DNA from: Candidatus Flexicrinis affinis
GTDB lineage: Bacteria > Chloroflexota > Anaerolineae > Aggregatilineales > Phototrophicaceae
Length of the DNA: 64,000 bases
Assembly: GCA_016716525.1 (NCBI GenBank)
Contig: JADJWE010000010.1
Coordinates: 124,001-188,000 of the forward strand
Direction of reading: 5' to 3'
Below are positions 35,303 through 43,158 of this stretch, piece after piece; the stretch's first letter is position 1, and each line of letters starts with the position of its first letter. Below the pieces are notes generated by a model. It did not search any database. It saw only the letters and a program-made list of their open reading frames with translations, and was not told the DNA's origin. The translations under genes were made by a program, and so were the position numbers.

Positions 35303-35707
35303 CTCTTGTTCGGTGGGCGAGAGGGCGGACATCGCGGCGGAGATGCCGGCAATGTGCGCGGGCAGGATCGATTCGAGCAGTGCGCGCCCGTGGTCCGTGA
35401 TGTGAACGCGCATGACACGGTTGTCGGCCGGGTCGCGCTCGCGCGTGATCAGGTCGTGTTTTTCGCACGTCTTGAGGACCGACGAGATGTTGCCGGTGCT
35501 CTTGAGCAGCTTTTGAGCAAGGGTGGTTTGCGAGAGCGTCCCGAGGTGATAGAGTGCTTCCAACACGGCAAACTGGCTGAGCGAAAGGTTATGCGCGGCG
35601 AGGTGTGCGCTGGTGCGATGGAGGATGCTTTCGGCGGCGCGCTGTAGCTTAATGTAGGCGTTGAGGGCGCGGATTTCGTCGGGGGTGCCGGAGTAGTGGG
35701 TGGGCAT
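35261..35707 (-). CDS. MarR-family transcriptional regulator
   Basis: 148 residues. Winged-helix MarR protein. Helices before the wing read LSLSQFAVLEALYHLGTLSQ; recognition helix region TLAQKLLKSTGNISSVLKTCEK; wing LITRERDPADNRVMRVHITDHGRALL, which contains the typical DxRxxxVxLT pattern (here DNRVMRVHIT). The start at 35707 has AGAGGAC upstream; the in-frame start at 35761 would run through the -35 of the divergent promoter. No obvious redox Cys pair: one Cys near the middle (TCEK) and one near the C-terminus (LCKR). It probably represses the divergent MhqO-like gene and itself through the operator at 35791-35820. Confidence 0.9.
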   Translation of the reverse strand: MPTHYSGTPDEIRALNAYIKLQRAAESILHRTSAHLAAHNLSLSQFAVLEALYHLGTLSQTTLAQKLLKSTGNISSVLKTCEKHDLITRERDPADNRVMRVHITDHGRALLESILPAHIAGISAAMSALSPTEQETLGDLCKRLGLGA

Positions 35708-35754
35708 GAGTCCTCTGTCGGGGCGACTCTGATACGCTTCTAACGCGAGCGTGG

Positions 35755-35783
35755 TTGACAAGTGAATTATACCGCATTAAACT
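35755..35783 (+). promoter_or_regulatory. Promoter of the MhqO-like dioxygenase
   Basis: TTGACA, 17 bp, TAAACT; the start site would be near 35790, at the left edge of the operator. On the minus strand TTGAAC, 17 bp, TTTAAT (35804-35776) could serve marR, overlapping the same operator. Confidence 0.65.
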
Positions 35784-35790
35784 GTCAAGT

Positions 35791-35820
35791 ATCGAATAGT
35801 TCAATATCAAACTATTCGAT
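35791..35820. promoter_or_regulatory. MarR operator
   Basis: ATCGAATAGTT, eight bases, AACTATTCGAT: perfect 11 bp inverted repeat spanning the predicted start site, in the divergent region between marR and the dioxygenase. Arm length and position fit a MarR dimer site. Confidence 0.75.
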
Positions 35821-35963
35821 GCATGCTCAAACCACAATCCGTTTGCGTTAAGGTGCCACGCGGACACATCCGAAGACCTCACCAGCCGTCCCGTCTTCGC
35901 TGTGAGAGGCCGGGCGTGAGGTCGGCACGGCGCAGGCGAAGTGTCGAAAGTCAGGAGGAACCC

Positions 35964-36929
35964 ATGAATCTCGGCGGAATTCACCACGTGACGTCGGTCT
36001 CGGCGCAAATCGGGCTGAACGCGGCATTTTACACGCGCATCCTCGGTCTGCGCCTCGTCAAGAAGTCGGTCAATCAGGACGATGTCAGCGCCTATCACCT
36101 GTTCTACGCGGACAAGGTCGGCAGTCCCGGCACGGACATGACGTTCTTCGACTGGCCGAGCGTCCCGCGTGAAACGCGCGGCACCGACAGCATCACGCTC
36201 ACGGCGTTTCGCGTCCCCGACGAGGCAGCGCTGTACTACTGGGCCAATCGCTTCGAAGAGTACGGCGTTCAGCACAGTGGGATTGAGCAGTTCGCGGGCC
36301 GCAGCGTAATCCGCTTCGAGGATCGCGAGGGCCAGCGCCTAATGCTCATGGACGACGGCGGCGCGGACTATCACGGCACGTACTGGGAAGAACCGGGCAT
36401 CCCCGAGCCGGTCGCGATCCGCGGGTTCTACGCCTCGATGATCTCCGTGCCGCGGCTGGAGCACGTCGAACCGATCCTGACTCAAGTGCTCAACATGCGC
36501 GAATCAGCGCGGCATCCGTACCCCGATGGCCGCGAAGTGATCCTTTACGACATTGGCGAAGGCGGCCCCAACCGCGAGCTGTGGGTGATGGAGGAGCGCA
36601 ACATTCAGCGTGCCCGGCCCGGCGCAGGCGGCACGCATCACGTCGCCTTCCGCGTCAAGGACTTCGACGAGCAGCAGTACTGGCACAACCGTGTGAGCAG
36701 TGTCGGCCTGCCGATCAGCGGATTCGTCGACCGGTACTACTTCAAGTCGATCTACTTCCGCATCTCCAACGGTATCCTGTTCGAAATCGCCACCGACGGC
36801 CCCGGCTTCGCCACCGACGAAGATCTGGAAACGCTGGGCGAACGCCTTGCCCTGCCGCCCTTCCTCGAAGACCGGCGCGAAGAAATCGAAGCGCAGCTCA
36901 AGCCGATCGTCATGCCGGAGACGGTCTAG
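35964..36929 (+). CDS. Ring-cleaving dioxygenase-like VOC protein (MhqO type)
   Basis: 321 residues, two pairs of vicinal-oxygen-chelate modules. Starts LGGIHHVTSVSAQIGLNAAF, the signature of the MhqO/MhqA/LinE-type extradiol dioxygenases; the first metal His is in GIHHVT. The second half contains GTHHVAFRVKDFDEQQYW and a final Glu in GILFEIATDGPGF, completing His-His-Glu metal coordination. In Bacillus the MarR regulator MhqR controls such an enzyme in the response to quinones and catechols; the same regulator-enzyme pairing is seen here. The ATG at 35964 follows AGGAGG. An element of multi-hairpin type begins six bases after the stop. Confidence 0.9.
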   Translation: MNLGGIHHVTSVSAQIGLNAAFYTRILGLRLVKKSVNQDDVSAYHLFYADKVGSPGTDMTFFDWPSVPRETRGTDSITLTAFRVPDEAALYYWANRFEEYGVQHSGIEQFAGRSVIRFEDREGQRLMLMDDGGADYHGTYWEEPGIPEPVAIRGFYASMISVPRLEHVEPILTQVLNMRESARHPYPDGREVILYDIGEGGPNRELWVMEERNIQRARPGAGGTHHVAFRVKDFDEQQYWHNRVSSVGLPISGFVDRYYFKSIYFRISNGILFEIATDGPGFATDEDLETLGERLALPPFLEDRREEIEAQLKPIVMPETV

Positions 36930-36935
36930 GTTCTA

Positions 36936-37080
36936 CGGGGTGCTGCCCCGAACCCCGCCAGAAGGCTTTCGCCCTCTGGACTCCCATACATGCAAAAGAG
37001 GTCGCCTACGCGACCTCTTTTGCAGTAACGGGGTCAAGGGGTGCAAACCCCTTGTGGAGGTGTGGAGGCGAAGCTTCCGC
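36936..37080. repeat. Multi-hairpin element, copy D
   Basis: CGGGG tgctg CCCCG (36936-36950); CCAGAAGGC tttc GCCCTCTGG (36958-36979) then ACTCCC; core TGCAAAAGAGGTCGC ctac GCGACCTCTTTTGCA (36991-37024); CAAGGGG tgcaaa CCCCTTG (about 37035-37054); imperfect GGAGGC gaa GCTTCC. Between convergent genes. Confidence 0.8.
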
Positions 37081-37095
37081 ATCGTTGCTGGTTGG

Positions 37096-37635
37096 TCAAG
37101 CACTCACGCCAAAGTCGGCGCTAAAGTCGCCGGGCAGACCTTGCTTCGCGGCTTCGGTCGCCTCCCGAATATACGGCGGTACATGGTCGCCGTGGGTGAG
37201 CTGAAAGCGCGGATCGAGATAATCGAGATGGGTGATCCGCCCGCGGCAGTTGGCTGCCCCGCAGTTGCAGGGCATGTCATACGGTACTGACATCATAAAT
37301 GCGCCGTAGTCGCACGTGATCTCCTCGCCAGCGGCGATGTCGCGCCGGGCGACCGTCGTGTCTTCGTTGATCCACCATGTATTCGGGTCGCACGAGTGGT
37401 TCTGGTAGCGCCCGATCCCGCCGTCGAGGCATAGGGTGGTCGGGCCGCTTTGCCATGTGTAGTACAGGATGGGTTCGCGCTGATCGGGCGGCATGGCGTA
37501 TACCGCGTCGATCTCATACTCGGTGTCGTCGGGATGCGCCGTAAAGACGACCTCTCCCGCCTTGATGGGCCGGGCTGCAAACACGCCGCGCCCGGCAATC
37601 GGACTATCACGAAGCTCGATGTGCTCCTGACTCAT
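37096..37635 (-). CDS. SET-domain protein
   Basis: 179 residues. SET domains transfer methyl groups from S-adenosylmethionine to lysine. Seen: RDSPIAGRGVFAARPIKAGE (SET start), RYQNHSCDPNTWW at about 76-88 (the SAM-binding NHS motif), EEITCDYG at 104-111 with the catalytic Tyr, and a post-SET-like CNCGAANCRG (three Cys, 123-130). The start at 37635 is preferred because the frame upstream is not conserved in type. Bacterial SET proteins of this length with a post-SET motif are probably of eukaryotic-like origin and their substrates are mostly unknown. Confidence 0.9.
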   Translation of the reverse strand: MSQEHIELRDSPIAGRGVFAARPIKAGEVVFTAHPDDTEYEIDAVYAMPPDQREPILYYTWQSGPTTLCLDGGIGRYQNHSCDPNTWWINEDTTVARRDIAAGEEITCDYGAFMMSVPYDMPCNCGAANCRGRITHLDYLDPRFQLTHGDHVPPYIREATEAAKQGLPGDFSADFGVSA

Positions 37636-37872
37636 TCTCCGCCCCCAACATGACAACCCACAATGCGAGAAGTCAAACAGGGCGGGCGCCGCCGCAACCA
37701 CGTTACCCCGTCATCGGCATAACGCTGTGTGCGTCGCGATGAGCAGCGCGCGTCCGTATCCTGATGGCCCAATGACGCATGATTATCTGCGCAGTTGGCC
37801 GGTTCGCAAGGGCCGTAATCGCCCAGAAAACGACGATTGGGATACGCTTTTTGGCGTACCGTCTCTGAGACG
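37636..37872. other. Intergenic region upstream of the SET gene
   Basis: About 240 bp without a gene. The SET promoter should be here; the best candidate is TTGACT about 47 bp before the ATG with a poor -10. Nothing else seen. Confidence 0.4.
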
Positions 37873-37905
37873 AAAAACCGGCCCCGTGTTGAGCGAGGCC
37901 GGTTT
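37873..37905 (-). terminator. Terminator of the M64 peptidase gene
   Basis: Minus strand stem ACCGGCC ... GGCCGGT followed by TTTT, 22 bp after the stop codon. Confidence 0.85.
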
Positions 37906-37926
37906 CGTGGTGTGTGCTGCTCTGCG

Positions 37927-40314
37927 CTAGTTGCTGCCGCGGAACTCCGGCGGCGCGAGGCGATCCGCCGGCGGCGGTGGCGACGTCAGGAACTCGTCGT
38001 AGTGCAGCAGTTGCAGATCGTCGACGTAGACCTTCCCGCCGGCGCCGGTCATCTTGAGCTGTACCTTGATCTGCGCGACGTCCAGCGAGTCGAGGCCGAG
38101 GATGGCGTTGGCTTCGCGCGTAAAGTACGGGTCGGTCTTGGCCTTGTCGCCGGGCAGCCCCTCGACCTTCAGCTTGATCTTGCTGCCGTCGATGAAGGCG
38201 ATCTTCGCCATCGCCACGAAGTCGGTCTTGAGGTTGATCGTGTCGAACTGGCCGCGCAGCGTGAAGGCGTCGGCCGCGTCGCCGATCTGAAGCGCGACCG
38301 TCTGCTGAAGCTTGCCGTTCAGCCCCGCCACACCCTTGAACAGGTATGCGCACTCGCCGCTGTTCGCGACGGTCTTTTCGAGCGTGTTGCACGCACGCTT
38401 GCCCTTGTCCAACTTCTTCTCTGTCCAGTCCAGCGCCAAATCCGGATCGAGCGGGTCCGGGTCTTCGAAGCCGCCATTGACCAACAGCTCGGTGCCGACC
38501 CCGCTGTAGCCCTCGGCGTCGACCGTCCACGTCAGGGTCGTACGGCTCAGGTACGCCAGCGACGGGTGCAAAATGCCTGCGACGTCGGTGACTTCAGCCG
38601 TCAGCGTCGTGACGCCACCGGCGATCGGCGTATAAGTGAAGCTGGCCGTGTCGCCGTAGCCGTAATAGAGGTCCTGCACCTTCACGCCGTCGATCTTCCA
38701 CATGACACGGGTGTTGCTGCCGCCGGTCGGCGACAATACGTCGAGGCTGAACGTCGCGCCTTGCCCGCTGGGGATATTGACCGTGCCAGCGTCCGGGTCG
38801 GGGCTGACCGTCCCCGGTTCGACGATGTCGATTCCGTCCGGGTCTTCGAGATCCCACCAAAACGCGCTCTGGCCTTCCCAGCCGCCGGAATACAGCACGA
38901 CCGGAAGCTGTTCGGCGGCGACCTTGCCGAACGGCTGGTTCAGCGACTTCATCAGGCAGTTGAAGCACCCGCGGTAGTAGGTCGTCGGCGAGTAGTGCGC
39001 GCCCAGCCACAAGCCGCCCTCTTCGCCCAAGTCGGCAAAGGTCGGGATCGGCGTGCTGCCGGCGATCCAGCGGTTCCACTTGATCAGCGCGCGTACGGTC
39101 TGGTCGGTGACGTTGGGCATGCACGGGGACGAGATGCCGTTACGTCCATAGTCGGAGCACGGCGGATACCCGGGCGTGAACGTGTCGTACTCGTCGTCGA
39201 GGCGAAGCAGCGAATGGCCGACTTCGTGGCGCAGGATGTCGACCCCGTAGCTGTTGGTCGACACCGCCGCAATCTCGCCGCCGCTTCCGCCGTACACCGA
39301 ATCGTTGGCGACGAGGAAGATCTCGTCCCAGTCCGGCAGCGCCGCGTCGGCGTCGGCAAACACGGTGTCGTAGTCGGTCGCCACCATCAGGCGGGCGATA
39401 CCGGCGTAGCAGTAGGTCGTGTCGTAGCGCGTGTTCTTAAGCTGACCGCTCATCGACTCGACGTTGTAGGGCGCGGACGGGCAGCAGGTGATCGGATGGT
39501 CCGAGCTCGGGCTGCACGATCCGCTGTAGCCGGGCTGATCCACACCCGAGTCGTTGGACGGCTCGAACAGCGCGTAGGTGTTGAAGTACTTCTTGTAGCG
39601 GCTGTACGGCGAGAAGCTGAACACTCCGTCGAGCAGCGCGGTCGCGTCGTTGACGAACTTGGTCTGCTCGCCGGCGGTGTAGCCGTCGCCCATCACGATC
39701 AGGTCGACGCGATTCTCGGCCGGGCCGTTGACGTCGATCGGGATCAGCACGCCGCGCGTCTCGCGGGGCTGCGCGCCGAACTGCTGGGCCACGGCATTCA
39801 AGTCGATGATACCGTTGGACCGCACCGCGCCGGTGAACTGCACGCTGAGCCGGTTCGCGCCAGCGATCACCGGCACCTTGACGTTGAACGCGCGGTCGGC
39901 CCACGGAAGGCGCTGGCCCTGAATGTTGGAGCCTTGCGCATTGACCTCGCCGAGGTTGGCCGGGTCGATGGCGTGCTCGGCCCGAATCCAGCGTGATACG
40001 GCCACGGTCGTTTGGAACACGACCGCCCCGCTGGCATCGTCGATCAACTGCACGACTGCGATGTCACGCTCGCGGTCCGGTGCGGCGGCAGAAGCCGCGG
40101 CGATCTTGCCGGAATCGTCCGATACGATGTCACGCTGAAGGATCACCGGTGCGTAGCCGGCGACCGTCACCGCGCCGTCGAGGTCGGCGTTGAGCGTCAG
40201 GCTGTGGACGAGCTGTCCGAGCGGAAGGGGTTGGGCAGCCGCCGGGACGACACCGATTGCGAGCAGCGCAAGCGCGAGGAGGACCGGGATAGCGCGATGG
40301 AACGAGGTCATCAT
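37927..40314 (-). CDS. Secreted M64-type metallopeptidase with FRGxN tail
   Basis: 795 residues. Signal peptide (IPVLLALALLAIGVVPAAAQ). An N-terminal beta domain (about 30-185) precedes the peptidase (about 190-510). The zinc motif is HEVGHSLLRLDDEYD (HEVGH 363-367), the HExGH...DEY form of family M64 (IgA peptidase-like). VDLIVMGDGYTAGEQTKFVN is another M64 hallmark. Many Cys (CSPSSDHPITCCPS, CFNC) suggest disulphides outside the cell. Then an Ig-like segment (about 535-620) and a C-terminal domain LLVNGGFED ... GKVYVDDLQL. The tail is Pro-rich and ends PPEFRGSN, matching the beta-helix protein's FRGGN. AAGGA precedes two adjacent ATGs; the second (40311) is equally likely. Confidence 0.9.
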   Translation of the reverse strand: MMTSFHRAIPVLLALALLAIGVVPAAAQPLPLGQLVHSLTLNADLDGAVTVAGYAPVILQRDIVSDDSGKIAAASAAAPDRERDIAVVQLIDDASGAVVFQTTVAVSRWIRAEHAIDPANLGEVNAQGSNIQGQRLPWADRAFNVKVPVIAGANRLSVQFTGAVRSNGIIDLNAVAQQFGAQPRETRGVLIPIDVNGPAENRVDLIVMGDGYTAGEQTKFVNDATALLDGVFSFSPYSRYKKYFNTYALFEPSNDSGVDQPGYSGSCSPSSDHPITCCPSAPYNVESMSGQLKNTRYDTTYCYAGIARLMVATDYDTVFADADAALPDWDEIFLVANDSVYGGSGGEIAAVSTNSYGVDILRHEVGHSLLRLDDEYDTFTPGYPPCSDYGRNGISSPCMPNVTDQTVRALIKWNRWIAGSTPIPTFADLGEEGGLWLGAHYSPTTYYRGCFNCLMKSLNQPFGKVAAEQLPVVLYSGGWEGQSAFWWDLEDPDGIDIVEPGTVSPDPDAGTVNIPSGQGATFSLDVLSPTGGSNTRVMWKIDGVKVQDLYYGYGDTASFTYTPIAGGVTTLTAEVTDVAGILHPSLAYLSRTTLTWTVDAEGYSGVGTELLVNGGFEDPDPLDPDLALDWTEKKLDKGKRACNTLEKTVANSGECAYLFKGVAGLNGKLQQTVALQIGDAADAFTLRGQFDTINLKTDFVAMAKIAFIDGSKIKLKVEGLPGDKAKTDPYFTREANAILGLDSLDVAQIKVQLKMTGAGGKVYVDDLQLLHYDEFLTSPPPPADRLAPPEFRGSN

Positions 40315-40529
40315 CTTCCTTTGTTTGAAATACTAGATGCGGCACGGGATGGGCAATTCGCGACCCTTTCGCACTCTAACGGAAAGCGTCGAGCCGGTCA
40401 ACCAGCTTGTTCTCAACGATTGACCCGTCGGCACGTTACAACGTTGTGATGCACAGCCCCGGTAGAAAATCGCGTCAGAGGACGTCATAATAGAGACAAC
40501 TGGGCATACATGACAGAAGGTCCGACGCA

Positions 40530-40874
40530 ATGGCCGACCCCGAGATTGTGACGCAGGACGATTCCCCGCAGGTACAGATGCCGGTTGCCGGCGTCCACCG
40601 GCGCACGATGGCCAGCGGTGAACGTGTGATGGTCTGCGAGTTCTTCCTCGAGCGTGGCGCCGAGATTCCGATTCACAGCCACATGCACGAGCAGGCCGGC
40701 TACGTGATCCAAGGCAGCATCACGTTCACCATCAATGGCGAGGCACGCAAGCTCTACCGGGGCGACACGTATGCCATTCCGGGCGACATTCCTCACGGCG
40801 CCCACGCCGACGAAGACTGTATACTGGTAGAAGTCTTTAGTCCGCCCCGAGAGGAATATCGCATTACGAGGTAG
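40530..40874 (+). CDS. Cupin-domain protein
   Basis: 114 residues, one cupin barrel. Motif 1 GAEIPIHSHMHEQAGYVIQG supplies His-His-Glu and motif 2 GDTYAIPGDIPHGAHA the last His, so a metal site is likely. AGAAGG precedes the ATG. It ends seven bases before the L,D-transpeptidase gene and is probably co-transcribed. Reaction unknown; single-domain cupins range from isomerases to sensors. Confidence 0.85.
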   Translation: MADPEIVTQDDSPQVQMPVAGVHRRTMASGERVMVCEFFLERGAEIPIHSHMHEQAGYVIQGSITFTINGEARKLYRGDTYAIPGDIPHGAHADEDCILVEVFSPPREEYRITR

Positions 40875-40881
40875 ACCCTGA

Positions 40882-42642
40882 ATGAATACGTACGATCCGC
40901 GCCGCAACAGCCGCCTCAGCCGCGCCCGTGACCGCCAGCACGCGCGCGAGGCGCGCCGTAACGAAGCGATGGCAGTCCCGCGCGAAGAGAAGATCGCGCC
41001 CGCAGTCGAGCGCGAACCGGTCGGCATGACCGCCCAGTCGCGCATAGATACCGAGGCGCTCAAGAAACGCGCGAACTTGGTCGTTCAGGATGCCTTATGG
41101 TATGCGCGGCACCGGCCTTCGGTGTGGCGGTGGGGCGGCCTGATCGTGGTCGCGCTGATTCTGCTTTTCCTCGGCTCGTACTTGCTGCCGGGGCGCATCT
41201 TCCCGAACGTGTACGCGCTCGGCGTCCCATTGGGTGGCCTAACGGTCGATGAAGCGGCCGAAGCGCTGCAAGACGCGTGGACCAACGACGTCAAAGTGCG
41301 GCTCGTCGTGCAAGGCGAGACGATCGAGGAACTGTCGCCGCAGCAGGTCGGCCTGCGCACCGACTTCACGCGCATCGCCGAAGCAGCGCGCGGCGTCGGT
41401 CTGTCCGGAATCCCCCTCGGTTACGGCATCCAGCCGCAGGTGACTCTCGACTATCGCACGGCCGAAGACCTGTTGGTGGCGCGCGCAGTCGCCCTCAACA
41501 CGCCGGCGCAGAACGCCAGCTACACGCTCAAGGACGGTATCGTCGTCGGCGTACCCGGCATGACTGGCCGCCAAATCGACATCACCCTGACGCTTTCGCA
41601 GATCAACGACGCGCCCGAGTCGATCTTGCGCCGCGGGCAGCTCGAAATCGTGACCCTGCCCGTTGAGCCGGACTACCCCGACCCGGAACCGTTCCTGATC
41701 GAAGCGCGGCGGATGGCCAGCCAGCCGTTCCAGTTGATCGGCTACGACCCGTTTACCGACACCTCGACCACGTGGGCCACGCCGCCCGAAAACCTCGTCA
41801 CGTGGCTGGAGGTCGGCCAGAACGGCCTGACCGTCAGCGAGCGCCAGATCGTGCGCTTTTTGGAGGCGCTCAACACCGAAATCGCGGCGATCGATCCGGT
41901 CAAGTACATCTCGCGCGATGACGCGGTGCGCGCGCTCAGCGAGGCGCTGCAACTGGGCGAACGGCGGGCATGGCTGCGCGTCAGCCACTATCCGCAGCGG
42001 TATACCATCCAACGCGGCGACAGCGGCTATGCGATCTCGCGGCGGACGGGCATCCCGTACTTCATGATTCAAGAGGCCAACGCCGGGCGCGACCTCGGCA
42101 TGATCTACCCGGGCGACGAGATCAATCTCCCCAGCAAGGACGAGGTTGTTCCGCTGCCGCCCGTGCCAAATAAGCGCATCGTGGTCGACATCAACACCCA
42201 GATGCTCTACGGCTTCGAAAACGGCCAAGAGGCGTTTAGCTGGCCGATCTCGACCGGCATATCCAAGTATCCGACAGCGCCGGGCGTGTACCAGATCCTC
42301 AACCACGTCGAGCTGGCCTACGGTTCCAGCTTCGAGCTTTGCAGCTCGGATACGTCGTGCGGCCAGTGGAAGATGTACTGGTTCATGGGCATGTACGAGG
42401 TTTCGACCGGCCTGCAGAACGGCTTCCACGGGCAGGTCGAGCTACCCAACGGCGCGTACTTGGGCGGCGGCAACGTCGGCCAGCCGTTCACCTATGGGTG
42501 CGTCATGTCGCGGCCGGAAGAGGCCGAGTTCCTCTACAACTGGGCGGACGATGGCGTGGTGGTCGAAGTCATCTCCAGCGACTTCCTACCGACCAGCGAG
42601 GTTGGGCGCCAGGTGCTGGCCAAGCGCGGCGGCAGCGCGTGA
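40882..42642 (+). CDS. Membrane-anchored L,D-transpeptidase with LysM domain
   Basis: 586 residues. A basic cytoplasmic N-terminus of about 85 residues, one membrane helix (LIVVALILLFLGSYLLPG), two peptidoglycan-binding/VanW-N-like domains (starting YALGVPLGGLTVDEAAEALQ), a LysM domain (YTIQRGDSGYAISRRTGIPY ... YPGDEINLPS, about 375-420), and a YkuD catalytic domain (KRIVVDINTQMLYGF to the end). Catalytic His516 and Cys540 are present, but the motif reads TYGCVMS instead of the usual SHGCIRL: the Ser-His before the Cys and the Arg after it are replaced. The enzyme would form 3-3 peptide cross-links or anchor proteins to the wall. GAGGT precedes the ATG. Confidence 0.9.
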   Translation: MNTYDPRRNSRLSRARDRQHAREARRNEAMAVPREEKIAPAVEREPVGMTAQSRIDTEALKKRANLVVQDALWYARHRPSVWRWGGLIVVALILLFLGSYLLPGRIFPNVYALGVPLGGLTVDEAAEALQDAWTNDVKVRLVVQGETIEELSPQQVGLRTDFTRIAEAARGVGLSGIPLGYGIQPQVTLDYRTAEDLLVARAVALNTPAQNASYTLKDGIVVGVPGMTGRQIDITLTLSQINDAPESILRRGQLEIVTLPVEPDYPDPEPFLIEARRMASQPFQLIGYDPFTDTSTTWATPPENLVTWLEVGQNGLTVSERQIVRFLEALNTEIAAIDPVKYISRDDAVRALSEALQLGERRAWLRVSHYPQRYTIQRGDSGYAISRRTGIPYFMIQEANAGRDLGMIYPGDEINLPSKDEVVPLPPVPNKRIVVDINTQMLYGFENGQEAFSWPISTGISKYPTAPGVYQILNHVELAYGSSFELCSSDTSCGQWKMYWFMGMYEVSTGLQNGFHGQVELPNGAYLGGGNVGQPFTYGCVMSRPEEAEFLYNWADDGVVVEVISSDFLPTSEVGRQVLAKRGGSA

Positions 42643-42690
42643 TCGCTTGGCAGCCGCGCGGCGCCGGGCGCATGGCGTTCAGGTCCGGCC

Positions 42691-43158
42691 ATGACTAACC
42701 TGACCCCGCGCTTGCAGCGCCTGCGGGACGCCGGCTATCGGATTACCAATGCGCGCGCCGCCGTCCTCAAGGCGCTCGAACAGTCCGGCGGGCATTTGAC
42801 GTCGGCGCAGATCGTCGACATCGTGGCGTCGATCGATCCGGCGGTTGGGCGTGCCAGTGTATTTCGCACGCTCGACCTGCTTTCGCGTTTGTCGCTCATC
42901 CGCCCGACTTACACCGAAGGCAGCAGCGCGCCGGTCTTCGTGCTGCTCCCCGGCGGCCACCATCACCATGTCATTTGCACCCACTGCGGGCGCGTGTTCG
43001 AGTTCGAGAACTGCGGGCTTGAAGGGCTGTCGGCGCGGCTTGAGGTCAACACAGGCGTGCACATCGCCGGCCACCTGCTCGAGTTCTACGGCATCTGCGC
43101 CGACTGCGCAGCTAGCGAGGCGGTGTCTTCGGCCAGTTCGCGGGAAGCACCAGCGTAA
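42691..43158 (+). CDS. Fur-family metalloregulator
   Basis: 155 residues. Winged helix 1-80 (AGYRITNARAAVLKALEQSG, RASVFRTLDLLSRLSLI) and a dimerisation domain. Metal sites: HHHHVICTHCG with His cluster and CTHC (96-99), and CADC (136-139), the two CxxC pairs of the structural zinc. Members include Fur, Zur, PerR and Mur; the sequence alone does not settle which. The last 47 bases overlap, in antisense, the 3' end of the histidine kinase gene. Confidence 0.92.
   Translation: MTNLTPRLQRLRDAGYRITNARAAVLKALEQSGGHLTSAQIVDIVASIDPAVGRASVFRTLDLLSRLSLIRPTYTEGSSAPVFVLLPGGHHHHVICTHCGRVFEFENCGLEGLSARLEVNTGVHIAGHLLEFYGICADCAASEAVSSASSREAPA

Noticed and set aside
37837..39996. 719-codon open frame antisense to the M64 peptidase
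   Set aside because: Mirror frame of a GC-rich gene; Arg/Val/Asp-rich sequence without domains, while the minus strand has a signal peptide and an intact zinc motif.
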